DNA from: Microdochium bolleyi
Taxonomy: Eukaryota; Ascomycota; Sordariomycetes; Xylariales; Microdochiaceae
DNA: 64,000 nucleotides
NCBI GenBank assembly: GCA_001566295.1
Contig: KQ964259.1
Span: forward strand, 496,001-560,000
Reading direction: 5' to 3'
Of the stretch, positions 23,941 through 36,046 are shown one piece after another. Both the position numbers and the translations under genes were made by a program. Each line of letters starts with the position of its first letter. Positions within the stretch are counted from its first letter, which is position 1. The notes below the pieces were generated by a model. It had not been told where the DNA came from. It saw only the letters and a list, made by a program, of their open reading frames with translations, and searched no databases.

Positions 23941-25156
23941 TCAAGCAGCAGCCCGCTTCCGCAGGGTGCGGCCAGTTGCCGCTGGCGTCGTAGCTGTCTT
24001 GACAGGCGCGGCCTTCCTGGCTGCTGCTGACTTTGTCGTACTCATTGCTGTCCCCGGCCGCTTGATGGCTGCCGCGGCCTTGGTCCCGGTCGCTCGCGAG
24101 GCAGTTGTCTTCTTCACGATAGTGGCCGTGCTTCCCTCGCTTGCGTCGCTCGTCGTGCTGATCTTCCGTCTGCCCCGTGTTGTCGTTGGTGGCGCCGTCG
24201 GTGTAGCAGCGGCCTTCCGGCCACGCGTCGCCGTGGATGCAGTAGTTGCCGCGCTGAGGCTTGAGCTGGCTGTTGACGATGCTGTGGTTTTCCTGCTACC
24301 TGCTGCCGCGCTGCGGATACCCTTGGCCTTCTCGACCATGTTGGAGAGGAGGTTCGACGAAGACTTGGTTGATAGCGACTTGATAGGCGAGGCCGGCCTA
24401 CTAAGCAGCGACTTCGTCGGGGATGCTGGCCTGTCGCGTGCGAGCATGACGCGTGTATTTGATGATGTGGGTGACAGAATCTGGTGAGGCTGCATTGTCT
24501 TGGTGGCAGCAGGGGCAGCGCGCACTCTCTTCTTAGGATTATCAACGCCCTCGCTTTGGTTCTCCTTGTTGCCTTCAAAGTCCTCACTATTGATGTTGTC
24601 AGTGGTCCTGTTGTGTGTACTGCGGAGACTAGGAGCGTACCTTAGACGCTTCAGGCCACGCGGAGCAGCAGCGACAGCATCAGCGGCCTTCGCCACTGGC
24701 TTTCGGGCGATCGGCTTTGGTGATGTGCCGTCCTTGGCGGGCACTGGCGGCGCCCGAGCCGCGAATGCGGGCCGCGTGGGCTTCGGCTTGGACGGATCTA
24801 GAGACTTGGACAATAGCTCGCCCATGGTCGTCTTGCGGAGCGCAGTGGGTATCCTGTTGATGCGCATCTCGACGCGTGATCGCAGGTGCTGCGCCTGAAC
24901 ATTGTATTGTGCCCGAAGCCTCCTGGCGCGTTCCGTGACTGCCGACGTGTTAGTGCGGTGTTGCGGGCAGACAGACAAGAACATTTGTTCTCAAGACGCG
25001 TAGCGAGGAGTCAAACGTACGCTCCAGCTGTAGATTGTCTATCAGAGCCTGCTTCTGTGTTGCGGACAGACCCATCTTGCGCAGCTTCTTGATCGGGCTG
25101 GCGCTCGAGGGCGAGGACATATCCGACTTGCGCTTGCGGGATCGCGTCGGCGCCAT
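23941..25156 (-). CDS. nbl1: borealin-like chromosomal passenger protein (Nbl1)
   Basis: Homologue of borealin/Nbl1, which joins Sli15/INCENP and Bir1/survivin to place Aurora B at centromeres. Exons: 25021-25156, 24641-24938 and 23941-24586, 359 residues. The recognisable part is N-terminal: KKLRKMGLSATQKQALIDN followed across the first intron by LTERARRLRAQYNVQ and RINRIPTALRKTTMGELL, the helix that packs against INCENP and survivin. The rest is disordered, Ala/Thr/Lys-rich and strongly basic, with repeated SPTKSLLSRPASPIKSL-like segments that look like proline-directed kinase sites. The second intron (24587-24640, 54 nt) has no stop and a length divisible by three, so it could be read through; I call it an intron from its GTACGC donor, CTGAC branch and TAG acceptor. 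Confidence 0.85.
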
Positions 25157-25861
25157 CGTGGCTGTGAAGTGTTGTGCGGTGCAGGTGTCGTGGGAGCGTG
25201 AAGTGCTGGGGTTGCAGATGACTGAGTTTTCAGTTGGGGGAGGTGCGGCCGTGTCTGTGTCGCGTCGTGGTGTTGTGGTTCGAGAAATGTGATGCGTGTG
25301 GGTGGTGATGCTGAAAGCTAGGCGTGTGCAAGTGGTGATACAGGGAAGGTGAAGTAAACAAAAAGCGCCAAGCCTGGAGCTCTGGCGCCAGGCCCGGATC
25401 GGAGAAGCTGCCACACCCATGACATGGCTCCAGGGCTGCTTCCGCACGAGTGCAGCGCCCATGGCCCGAGCTTCGGGGAAGTGACCTGGGCAGTGTTAAG
25501 AGACCCCACCAAGGGCACCTTGTTGCCTGCGTGGCCTTGAGCGTGACTGGGCGTGTCTCTGGAGTTATAGCATAACAGAACGCACGTACCTCCGCCAGCT
25601 CTGTCGTGCTGCGTAGGCTGCACCTCTCTTACGTCGAGCTCCGCGGCCTGTCCCTCGCCCACGCCAACCTCAACTGCCACCCACCCTGACGTATCGCCAG
25701 AGCAGCAGTGCACCACCATACGTCCAATACTGACCTCGCATCTCAACCCGAGGCCTGAGCGGACACATAACGGCTTTCTTCCTAGCCTAACATCACCTTG
25801 GACTTCGCCCGCGGCACTCCCCTTTCCCCAAAGCGTCGATCCGTCGACCGCAGCCGCCACG
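25157..25861. promoter_or_regulatory. shared promoter of nbl1 and rpn10
   Basis: A 705-bp divergent interval. No yeast-type proteasome control element (GGTGGCAAA) is evident near rpn10. A C-rich + strand leader precedes the rpn10 ATG. Confidence 0.55.
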
Positions 25862-26843
25862 ATGCCTCTCGAAGCGGTCATGATCGTTGTCGACAACAGC
25901 GAAAGCAGTCGCAACGGAGACTACACGCCCAACCGCTTCGATGCGCAGGCAGACGCCATCAACATCATCTTCGACCACATCACAAACTCAAATCCCGAAT
26001 CGTCCGTCGGTCTCATGAGCATGGGCGGCAAGGGCCCCGAGGTTCTTTCCACACTCACCACTGAGAGAGGCAACCTGCTGGAGGGCATCCACCGGACGAG
26101 GAAGAAGATTGCGGGCTCGGCACACCTTGCTACCGGTATCCAGATTGCTAGTGTAGGTGACCTAGATCTGAGCGTCGACCAACACGTTTCTCTCCGAGCG
26201 TCGACGACGTCTACATGGCTGAACGTGTGCTAACTACCTTCTGTGTCTGCAGCTTGCGCTCAAGCACCGCCAGAACAAATCACAACGTCAGCGTATCATA
26301 GTCTTTGTATGCTCGCCCATTCTCGACGACGAGAAGAAGCTGGTCTCTCTAGCCAAGAAGATGAAGAAGGGCAATCTCGACATCGACTTTGTGCTGTTCG
26401 GAGAGATTGAGGATGACGTACAGAAGAAGCTCGAGGCCTTCAACAACGCCGTCAAAGGCAACAACGACAGCTCACACCTCGTCGTCATCCCGCCAAGCGG
26501 GCAGCTGCTCAGCGACCAGTTGATATCGACAGAGATTGTCATGGGCGAGGCGGCTGCCGGAGGTGCTGGCGGCGGCGGTGATGCCGGTGGCGACTATGGC
26601 GGCTTCGACTTTGATCCCAGCGCTGACCCCGAGCTTGCCCTGGCCCTGCGCATGAGCATGGAGGAAGAGAATGCCCGGCAAGCCAGACAGGCACAGACGG
26701 ATTCCAGCGCGGCAGGCAAGACCGATCTGGAGGGCATCGCGGAAGAGGATGGTGAGCGACAGCCTCTGTTGGACAACCAAGGGGAGCCGAGCGGCAGCAA
26801 GAAGGACAAGAAAGACGACAGCGACAAGATGGACACATCATAG
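25862..26843 (+). CDS. rpn10: 26S proteasome regulatory subunit Rpn10
   Basis: Ubiquitin receptor and lid-base hinge of the 26S proteasome. Two exons, 25862-26152 and 26253-26843, 293 residues; the 100-nt intron has a GCTAACT branch point and TGCAG acceptor. The von Willebrand A fold fills about residues 1-190, with the start MPLEAVMIVVDNSESSRNGD and QRIIVFVCSPI strand typical of the family. One ubiquitin-interacting motif lies near residues 218-235 (DPELALALRMSMEEE), with the conserved Ala and Ser and the acidic flank. The tail is acidic and Lys-rich. Length is close to other filamentous fungal Rpn10 proteins. Convergent with trs23. Confidence 0.96.
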
Positions 26844-27141
26844 TGGAGTCAGTGCACGAGATAGAGTCATGCATGGCTCGCGGTATCTTCAGTCGCGAGT
26901 ACTGGTTGTAGAAATACAGGCTAGACTAAAATACTGCAAGCCGCGTGGTAGAACAAGCGCGGTTCTTTATGAACGTTCACGACAGTAATAGATCGTTGTT
27001 CACTAAGTCGTCTCCGAGCCGATAGGTGATGAGTATCGTCTTGCACATGGCCCCTGGTCGGGGTACAATGCTCCGCATGAAATCCAGATCTTCATCCCAC
27101 CTCATGACAACTCTCTACTTCCATATTGATTATATCTTGCC

Positions 27142-27826
27142 TTACCGCGCCGAGCTGTTGATTTCCCTGATGTACGAGTTCAGCCTCCGGTCAAACATCT
27201 CGCACCGCACAGGCATCTCGAGCTGATAGAACGGGTTCTTCATGACGTAGTCGGCATAGTACTCGTAGATCCGCCTCATGGCGGCGTCGGCCGCGGGGCC
27301 ACTGGCTTGCACGGCGTCGGTGAAGAGCAGGAACTTGAGCCCCGTCTGCGTCGCGAAGCACTGCAGCCGGAAGTTCTCCGTCTCCATCACCTCGAGGCCC
27401 GTGGGGGGTTCGGGGCGCGTGAGGAGATTCCCGTCCGCAACGGCTCCGGCGCCCGCCGGATTTGATGACGAGTTCGGTCCGCCTGGGTGTTGTTGTTGTT
27501 GCTGGCCCCCGCCCGCTGGTGGTGCGGAGAGGCCCTGTGATGACGGCACTGGTGTCCCCGTGCCCGAGGGGAATTGCTGTGTGGAAGCGCGGTTCACCTT
27601 GACTGGGTTCAACCGGGCTGTGATGGCATGGACGCCGTGGAACGTGCCCGCCAGCACGAGGTAGTCGTTTGTGTTGAGCTGGTTGAGACCCTCGGCGAAG
27701 GTCCGGTTGTATATCAGGCCGCCGGCCTTATTTATTATTATGAGCGCGAGGACAACCCTGATATTGAGTGTTAGTGGGGATCTGAAGCAAGTTTCTTACA
27801 GGCTCCTTGGTGTGGGTGTCGTACAT
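27142..27826 (-). CDS. trs23: TRAPP complex subunit Trs23 (TRAPPC4), start codon split by an intron
   Basis: Core TRAPP subunit, part of the exchange factor for the Rab Ypt1 at ER-Golgi. The long exon 27142-27757 encodes a longin-type fold: VVLALIIINKAGGLIYNRTF, then NDYLVLAGTFHGVHAI, a Gln/Gly/Pro-rich insertion, and the C-terminal half (METENFRLQCFATQTG, YADYVMKNPFYQLEMPVRCE). The family usually starts Met-Val-Val. No ATG lies in frame at that point, but the acceptor leaves a single G before the Val codons. An upstream AT followed by GTACGA, plus a CTAAC branch, would create ATG across intron 27758-27824. That gives 205 residues. Using the more consensus GTAAGA donor inside this intron would break the frame. 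The low-complexity loop replaces the PDZ-like insertion of animal TRAPPC4. Confidence 0.85.
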
Positions 27827-28482
27827 TGTGAATATCTATACCCAGTGTGCGGGCATGTGAAGGAGTCGTTCCCGGTAGGAGGCGTGGGCTGGTGTGCCCC
27901 GCCGCAGAGGAGAGTGAGTGAGCCTAGGTGTGTAGCTGGCTCCGCTGGTGGCTCCTAGTCGCCGCTGTCTTCAGGGCAATTCAAGATGTGAATCTGATGA
28001 GTGCTGCTTGGGCGCTCAAGATCTGCTTCTGCGCCAGTCAAGTGAGTGTGAAGTGTGAGGTGCCTGGTGAGTGAGTGTGGTTGTGTGACTGGGGATCAGG
28101 GCAGGCTGGCGGTCAATTGGTAGTTGTCCCTGACAGGGGTCCGCACGGGAGCCGCAATCGCTAGGGAGCTGCCATCCATCCATGGCGTGGTCGGGCACTG
28201 TCGATACTTTTGCTTGCTTCTTGCACAAACCACCCCCCCCGTCGCGCACTCCCTTTGACACGGCACACGGGCTTGATCTGCTTTGAATCGTAGAATCTTC
28301 ACGTTCATTCTTTCTCCGCAATCCCACGGCAAGCGCATTCTACTTCGGCGCATCGGCTCAGCAGACTCTGGCAGGACTTCTCGCACACGCGCGCACGAGC
28401 TTCCTCCGACGTCCAGATTCACGACGCCAATAGAGCACAGCACGGCAGCCGCAGAAGCCCCGAAAACAACACACAGAACAAG
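27827..28482. promoter_or_regulatory. shared promoter of trs23 and rpb4
   Basis: A 656-bp divergent interval with both promoters. A run of C at about 28233 and C/A-rich leader sequence lie on the rpb4 side. No other gene is visible. Confidence 0.55.
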
Positions 28483-29325
28483 ATGGCGTCCTCACACCCG
28501 GCGACGTCGCGCTCCAAGGCGCAGCCTGCGGGCAACGAGGAGGCCGGCGACCGTATCAGCCTCGGCGAGTTCCAGGACGTCGACACCCTCACCCTGTCCG
28601 AGGCCGCCCTCGTCATCAACGCCCTCGTCAGCAAGCGCCGCAACGACCGCAAGAACGTCAACGAGACCGAGTAGGTGCTTTGTTCTATCTCAATGCCCGT
28701 CGGAGATCAAATCAATGGTTGCAGGACAAGGGGAAAGCATTTGGCTGGGACATTGGGGCGCATTAGGCAACACATGATGGTAGTACTTGGCTCAGCGGAC
28801 GGTGCGGGCGCGTCTGCGCGCTCCAAATCGGCCCCTTGTTCGTGCTGCTGCAACAATTGAACCATGGGACGCTACGACCGAGGACAAACAGGGCAGCCTG
28901 TCCTTGGGAAAGGACTGCTTGGAACCATATGACTTCCTCCAGACACAGCGTAATCGTCGCAGAACAGGAGCTGACCCATCATCCTCCAGGATGTTGACGA
29001 AAACAATCGACTACCTCGACGCCTTCTCGCGGTTCAAGCAAAAAGAGCACGTCGAGGCTGTCGAGCGGCTGCTCAGCGCGCACAAGGAGTTCCACAAGTT
29101 CGAGCGGGCGCAACTCGGTACGTCTGGGTGCCGGCCCACCGCGCGGCCGAGGGGAGGGTGATGAGGCCAAGACTATGGCCGCAATGCTGACGTTCAAACA
29201 CAGGCTCGCTTTGCTGCGAGACGGCCGAGGAGGCCAAGACCCTAATCCCGTCGTTACAGGACAAGATCAGCGACGACGACCTCCAGGAGCTGCTGGACGA
29301 GATGTACAAGCTCATGCCGAGGTGA
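28483..29325 (+). CDS. rpb4: RNA polymerase II subunit Rpb4
   Basis: Forms the Rpb4/Rpb7 stalk of RNA polymerase II. Exons 28483-28670, 28990-29117 and 29204-29325, 145 residues, phases exact. The N-terminus is short and Ser/Ala-rich, followed by LGEFQDVDTLTLSEAALVIN, LTKTIDYLDAFSRFKQKEH, VERLLSAHKEFHKFERAQL and, after the second intron, GSLCCETAEEAKTLIPSL and LQELLDEMYKLMPR, the HRDC-like helical core. It lacks the long insertion of budding yeast Rpb4 and matches the compact form of other ascomycetes. The first intron is 319 nt, the longest clear intron in this window. Confidence 0.94.
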
Positions 29326-30177
29326 CAGCAGCATCTCACGCTCCCCAACATCACAGCGACACTGGCTGCTGTCCTGATGTCTGGGTTCGAGATCTGCTGC
29401 ATGTGGACGCGTATGCAAGTGCCGGCTCCGAGCCACCCACGCGCGCGCATGCGCAACTCGAGAAGCAGCGCGCCTCTCCGCGACGGGCGGCGGCTGTGAT
29501 CAGGGCCGGGAAGGGGAAATTTGACGAGCCAGGAGCACGCTCTACAGGTCAAGCTTGGAGTACAATCATGCTGTCACGTACGGAAATGATCTGGAAAAAT
29601 TGGGAAAAGAATAAATTGCATCACTGGGCGGCGTCACGGAGTAAAAGTACTAGAGTACTTGGTTAATACAATACAAGTTACAGGCAAGAAGATCATCTAC
29701 AAGGGCATTTCCAGTGTGTACACAAATATCACGTGGAGGCTGGGCAACGGCACATATGGGCAGATGAAGTGGCTACAAGCGTCATGAAAGATGATATCAA
29801 AATGCCGTTGTCGGTCCATGTTACGGGCCAGATTGACTTACACGGCGTCCGAGGGTCATGCTTGTCTGTTTCATCATTCCGTCATTTCCCGCTTCATCTA
29901 TCATACGTAGAACTACATTATCATTCGGCGCAGCTTGTGTGAACAAGTGTGCCAATGTCAGTAAGACATAGACGCGCACATCTGCTGGCCCTGACTACCC
30001 CTATCAGAATCCCTTGATTTTACTCTCCCTCTCTGTTCATCCCTCGTCTTATTTCTTTGCGATGCCACAAGTACTTCGCGGGCCTTGGCGTGCTTTTGCA
30101 CCAGTATTCCACGATCTGCGGTGCCCTCGTGGATTTGACCTTGGCGAAAATGCTCATTGCAAGGCTCCTCAATAAAT
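29326..30177. other. intergenic, convergent 3' flanks
   Basis: Holds the 3' flanks of rpb4 and of the convergent membrane-protein gene. An AGTACT-containing near palindrome lies near 29646-29661 (AAAAGTACTAGAGTACTT). No gene recognised. Confidence 0.55.
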
Positions 30178-32256
30178 TCACAACTTCTGCCAGCTGGTCA
30201 CGAACTGGTCGTGCTGTCTGTCAGTCTCTGTTGCGTTCATGTCACCACGGAAACCAGCAGGGGTTTGATGAGGACCAGGTGTAAGCTGGGCGGGATGCTG
30301 CTGGTGATCTGCACCGGCAAACGGCCGGTAGACATCCTCGTCGACCTGGTGGACCTGCAATGCATAGGCATGTCCTGCTTGGGATCCCGTGGCGCTGGGA
30401 ACTCTTCCTTTGCTATGCTCACGAGGCACAGACATGGGACGACCCGGTTCGGCATTTGCGCCAATTGCAACACCAACCTCGCTACCTTGGAGCTCGGCGC
30501 TGTTGGCTGGAGTAGGCACACGGTCAGGATTGCTGACTCCGGTACCGCTGTTGATATGCACGAGGCGTGGTCTTCCCTGAACTGGAACCTCTGGCTGCTT
30601 TCGATGACGCTGAGGAGCAAAATCGAAACCTTCCTGGGCTTCGGCTCGTGGACTTATCGATCTTGATGGACCAGAAGGCACTCTGTCCTGTGCTCGCAAA
30701 GCTCCAGGAGGTGGCGTGTGTGTCTGCTGGGGGCCCTGGTAATATCCGTAGCCAGTGTTGTGAGTGTTATGGCTCGAGTTGGCACTGCTACTGCGACTTG
30801 CTCCATTCATGTAGGTCATGTACGGAGCCGGCTTGCGAGTGGGCTGGCTTGAGAACTGAGGGTTTTGCTGACTGGGAAACTGAGCACGTGTTGGTGCCGG
30901 AGGGACAGTGAAGTCAGGAGACATGGGTGACACGTAATTTGCCGGGTCATCATATGTACGACGGGTAGCCTGACCAGAGGCGATCGCGTTTGGGTCTGTC
31001 CAGGTACCTTCGTGCTCATGGTGGCAGTTATCCCCACGAGACGGCCTCTGCGGCTGGCCATGAGCAGCAGCAATGGCATACTGTGCTGGATTTTGAGTAC
31101 GCCCAAGGTGCTCATGAGGCACAACAGCTTCAGTAGACATCATGGGCACACCGTCTCTTCCGTAGCCGCCGATGGGTGTCATGGGAGAAACGAGTGGTAC
31201 AGCAGGCTCCAGAGTGGTCACGGGCTGGCTAGAGCCAGCATGAGGATAATTCCTGTTTACCAAAGAGCCAGCTCGGAAATACTGTGAGGCTTCCGCCTGT
31301 GTATCTGCGGGCGGCGTAGGATGGTATGAGCGGTTGTTGGCTGAGGCAGAGCCCATGGATGTCTGATTCTGGGGCAGAAATTCAATAGGCCCAGTTGGTA
31401 AAGGATCTATAAGACGCCAACTGTTAGCACGCTTGAGTTGGCACATCTGACCGGCAGGTCAACTTGACTTACCCCTCAACGACGCGCGGATGCCGGGACC
31501 GCCCTCAGCAGTACCGATCTTCTCGTCAAAATTCAGAGGAGATGAGCCTCGGACGGACGACATGCGCTTCGCATGCCGACGTTTACGAATGAGATAGAAC
31601 ACAATGGCCAAGATGATTAGCGCGCCAACTGCACCTCCTACTCCTGCTGCAATCGCAGTCACGCTGCTGTCCTTGGCTCCTGAGTCTGCTCCTGCGGAGG
31701 GAGTCGCGGGCGAGGTCAAGTTGCCGCCGGTCGGTGTGGCTGGTCCGGGTGGCAGGACAGGCGGCATGGTGGTTCCTGCATCGGGCGTGCTCGTGGGACT
31801 GGAAAATACAGTCTGTGTCACGTCAGGTACGGTTGTAGTAGGTACGGACAGAGAGGTTGCCGACGGCTCCCTGGTAGACACTGAGGTCTCCTGTTCCGAT
31901 TTGGAGGTCTTGGTAGAAGGCGTGGGAGAAGTTTTCTTGGTGGTTGTGGTGGCTTTCTCGGTGGACTCGCTCATGGGTGGGCTGATGACAAAAACTCCTC
32001 CCGTGGTGCTTGAATCATCTTCGTCCTTGGTGGTAGTAGCCGTCCTGGTCTTAGTAGACTGCGGCATAGTCGTGGACTCGTCGTCATCGTGGTCATGGTC
32101 TCTCGGTTGAACAGCAGTCAGAACTTGATTCTTGCTCTCATCGAGACCGGCTTTGCCGTTGCGACCGCAGACATCTTCTGAGCGACAACCGGTAAAGTGT
32201 GTACATGACTGATGATGGCTGCCTGCCGGATAGACGAGGCTCGAGGTGTCAGGCAT
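30178..32256 (-). CDS. single-pass membrane protein with Ser/Thr-rich ectodomain and Pro-rich tail
   Basis: Two exons, 31473-32256 and 30178-31406, 670 residues as modelled. The N-terminal part is Ser/Thr/Pro-rich, as in O-mannosylated cell-surface proteins, after a short Cys-containing stretch (CTHFTGCRSEDVC). One transmembrane helix is clear (AAGVGGAVGALIILAIVFYLI), followed by the basic stop-transfer RKRRHAKR. The remaining 450 residues are cytoplasmic, disordered and rich in Pro, Gln, Ser and Asn. The layout resembles Mid2/Wsc-type wall sensors and other fungal mucin-like proteins, but I cannot assign a family. No signal peptide is visible at this ATG. The frame is open upstream to an acceptor-like CTCGTAG near 32351, so a further 5' exon encoding a signal sequence is likely but was not identified. 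Confidence 0.72.
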
Positions 32257-33480
32257 GATGATGCGATTCGGTGCGGAGATTTCGCTTGAATGGCTTAGAC
32301 TTGATCGTGTTATGATGCGAAAGGGAGAGGCGCCGCCTGGTAGATCACCTACGAGAAAGTTACGGCGTCAGCAACAACGATTCCCTAGGCGGCGAGATGA
32401 TGTTGCCTGTGTGTTCTCACAAGCCCTGTTTGTACACCAATCTATGCGAGGTAGCTGCAAGCTTGTAAGAGCTGGAACATGCAACCTACGTGCATGACGG
32501 TGTTAGTTTCGCGGACTGCAAGGCGGACTTGCTTTGCGTGGTGAGGCGAATACGTGGTACGATGATTCGGTGAGAGTGGCATGAGCGAGGACCTACCAGA
32601 TTGTGACGGGTGTGCCTCATCGGGTGCCAGCCCTGGATCGGGTCGAAGACGTCGATGCCAGCAGCCGCAGAAAGAGCTAGAGCAGCTGAACAGGACTGAT
32701 GTAGGAGGCCGGCGTTGTGTAAAGAAGAAGGAACAGGCGTCTGGGAAATCGAGACTGGGCAATGTTGTGCGTTTGCTGCCTTGTCACAGCCGAGTGTCCC
32801 TGAGAAAAGATCTCCCCAGGCACAACTCATGCGCTGCGAAGCGAGGGCACGCTATGAGACCTAACAATTCTCCAGTCTGGATGGCTCGCAAAACTGTCCC
32901 AGCAGGGACGTGAGTTGGAAGTGAGTTCCGTCGTTGCCGTGGAAATCCTCGTCCATCCGCACAGCGCATGGGTGCGCGTGCGTGCCGAATCTCCTTCTCA
33001 GGGCACCAATCAAGCAAGAAGATGCTGATCATGGTTACAGATGTATCTGCTTGGATGCATGCTTAATGTCGAGCACTGCCTCTCGATGCTGCCACAACCC
33101 TCTGGGCCGTCGCACAGCCGGGCATATCCAACGTCGCTTGTGACACGCAAGCAGCCGAGCGTGAGCGCCTGATGTATATGATTGTGCCACCATCCCTTTG
33201 TAGCCTGCCGCGTCTGTGGACGACGAGCTTGGGCATGAGCAAGGTCCTCGGTCAGAGTCAAGGGAACGATTCAGCTCTGTCACTGTGTATAGCTGTGCGG
33301 TATGCAGAACTCACTTACACAAAACTGCCACTAACAGCACACAGAAGATCGACTGAACAGCAGGTGTCAAGATTATCAAAAGGTGAATTTTGTCATTACC
33401 CTGAACGCCAGCTATATGCATGCAACACCATACGCGATGGTTATACCACACTTGTCCCTCTATAATCACTATCAATCGGC
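32257..33480. other. intergenic: upstream exon(s)/promoter of membrane protein, puf6 3' flank
   Basis: Probably holds missing 5' exon(s) and the promoter of the membrane-protein gene and the 3' flank of puf6. Minus-strand frames at 32442-32830 contain hydrophobic and Cys-bearing stretches, but none joins cleanly, so I leave them uncalled. Confidence 0.5.
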
Positions 33481-35681
33481 CTAGAGCTTCTCGAGCAGGA
33501 GCTTGGCGCCCGCGTTGCCAATAGGACGCTCCTTTTTCGCGGCAGCCTTCTTGCCCTTCTTGGCGGGCTTCTCTGCATCACCCTCGGCCTCGGCGACAGC
33601 CGCCTCCCTGAAAGCCTTCTGCTCGAGCGTCTCCTCGGTGGCCGCCTTCTGCAGAGCCTTCTTCTCCTTCTTCAGCAGCTTGCGCAGCTCGTCCTTGCTC
33701 GAGAAGTCGTCGGCCTCAAGCAGGCTGACAACGACGAAGGAGCTGGGACCTGTGGCCCAGGAAATGATGTTGTCCTTGATAACCGGGTACAGGATGTCCG
33801 CGAAGTGCAGGGGGGGGTCGACAGGGATGATCTGTTTTGTGGCCTTGTCGAAGTGACCACCCGCAATAAGGGTCTTGAACATGCGGCCGCCGTGGGGGGC
33901 CTTCGAAATGTGGACCTGGGGAGCGAACTCAGGAGCGGTATCCTCGGCTCCTTCCATCGGCTCGTCACTCTCATCCGGGTTGCCGGCGGCGGCGGCTGCG
34001 ACGGCGTCCAATGCCTCCTTCTTGTCGCCGACTGTGGAAAGAAGGGCCTCCGCGACGAGCTGGCACCCAAATGAAGTTGAGAGCAGGTCTGACGGTGCAG
34101 CAGCGATGGCTGCCAGTAGCGGCGGCGACAAGGCCGCGACCAGCTCTTTCCTCCTGACATCAGCATCCTTCTTACTTGTGGTCTTGCGAATCTCCCAGAT
34201 CTCCTCGAGCAGTTGCAGATCTGAAGCGTGGCTGGCTTGGAAGAGAGCCTTGGAAGGACCCTCGAGCAGGTAACGGACAGTCAGGCGCGCGTTCGGGTCG
34301 TTGGCGCAAATGACGACATTGGACACCTGGTTGTCCTCGGACTTGCCGAGGATCTCGGGGATGATAGACTTCGAAGTCAATACAGTGTCATCGATGACAT
34401 CGTAGGCAGTAAGGATGATCATGTGGCCGTTGGGGTCCGAGGCCATAAGCTGGAAGGTGTCCTTGTATGTCTTGAGGATCTGCTTGCGGTCTTTGGCGCC
34501 GCCGTGAGCGAGGAGCAGGCAGACCAGCTTGGCGCCGGACTTTGTGAAGGCCATGTTCTTGAGCAAGTCGTTCTCGTCCTCCTTGATCATCTCGATGTAC
34601 TCCTTGAGCTCTTCGGTGCCAGGCTTGGCATTGAGGAAGTACTGCAGCATAGCATCATGCAGCATCGTGAAGCCGGTCAGCTTCTTCTGCACAAGCTGAT
34701 TCGTCATCTCACGAAGGTACTTCATGATGATGACGCGCTTGCTGGGCTGCTCCTCGAGGATCTTGGCGAGCTCGGCAGGCGGGGACTCTTGGTTCGGCGA
34801 CGTGCGGAAGATAGAGAACTCGGGCCCGTACCACTCTCTGAGCAAGATGGCCTTCTGTTCGGGTGTCGCCGCACCGCGGTAGATGTCGTCCAGGATCCAG
34901 GAGGCTTCCGGGTGGTTGATGAGCTTGCGGACCTTGCCGTAGAACTCGGGTACAATGAGACCGCGGACCTCCTTGTCGCCGTCGACCATGAGCTTGCCAA
35001 TCAAGAACTTGGCGTACTTGCTCTCGGCCAGCGTTGCGTATGTGCCCTTCAGCTCCGTCGCGATCATCCGCCGGCGTTCGACGGTCGAGTACTTGATGGC
35101 GGTCTGCACCACGCGCACAGCGTCGTGCTTGAGCGCAAAGTCCTTCATGCGTCCCGTGGTAATGGTGAAAAGTTCCTCGACCAGCTTCTGGCGCTCCTCC
35201 TTGGGCACGTGCGACTTGCGCCGTAACCGCTCCCACAACTTCTTGGCTCGCTGCAGCTCGTCGGCGTGAGGCTTGCTGGCTTTTCGTTCTTGAGCAATTG
35301 CCTTCTGTTTCAAGTGCGATTCTCTCGAGTTTTGACCTATAGGGGGGCATCAATGCGTTAGTCAATGCCGCTTTGCATGCCGGTATTCAGTCCCGGTGCC
35401 CCGTAATGCAACTCACCCTTCTCGCCATCCTTTGCGCCAGACTTGCCGTCGCCGTGGACCTGTTCAGCTCTGTCGGGGTGCAACTGAGCACCGCCGTCAT
35501 CCTCGTTGTCGTCAGAGAATGCGCCAGCGTCGCTGCCTTCGTCGCTGACAGACTCGGACTCCTGGCTCGGCGACGGCTTCTCGAACTTTGTCTTCTTGCT
35601 GCTCGCCTTGTAGTCTTTGGTATTGCCGTTGGCAAGCTTGCGCTTGTTGCCGGTCGCTACGGCACCGTTCCGGGGAGCCAT
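33481..35681 (-). CDS. puf6: Puf6-type pumilio-repeat protein
   Basis: Nucleolar PUF-A/Puf6 family RNA-binding protein; the yeast protein acts in 60S subunit assembly and represses ASH1 mRNA translation. Exons 35417-35681 and 33481-35336, 706 residues, 80-nt intron, exact phase. The N-terminus is charged and Lys/Ser-rich with acidic patches. The PUF-A core begins near residue 105 (ELQRAKKLWERLRRK), with repeats such as ALKHDAVRVVQTAIKY, SKYAKFLIGKLM and HPEASWILDDIYRG, and LVQKKLTGFTMLHDAML later. The C-terminus is Lys/Ala-rich, ending PIGNAGAKLLLEKL. It shares a 365-bp promoter with gir2. Confidence 0.94.
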
Positions 35682-36046
35682 TGTTGTCGATTTCAGCTGT
35701 GCAGGACCACTGTGGGAAGAAAGAATGCGGTTGACCTGAAAGTTGTTCTTTGCTTGCTTTCTTCACTCCAGGGCGCTATCGCAGACAGGCAGGCTATCGG
35801 CAGCGCAGCGCATCCCAAAATTTCAATGGGTCCCCTAGAAAATTGGAATATTCTGCCGGGCGGTCAGCACAGCACTTGCGCCGAGCAGGGTCCGTCCTCT
35901 GGTGAACGGCCCCACTTTGCCGCCAGACCCCACGCGGAGCTCTTTGGAGGCCGAACGGCTGGGCCAGAACACCAAGAACTATCTACACCACTGTCATTAT
36001 AGAACTCGACCGCCCTTCCACGATTGGAAGAGAACACGACGCAATC
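35682..36046. promoter_or_regulatory. shared promoter of puf6 and gir2
   Basis: A 365-bp divergent interval between two translation/ribosome-related genes, the tightest divergent pair in this window. Co-regulation is plausible but not shown. No TATA box is obvious. Confidence 0.6.

Noticed and set aside
34228..35226. 332-codon + frame opposite puf6
   Set aside because: Leu/Val/Gly-rich mirror of the pumilio-repeat coding strand.
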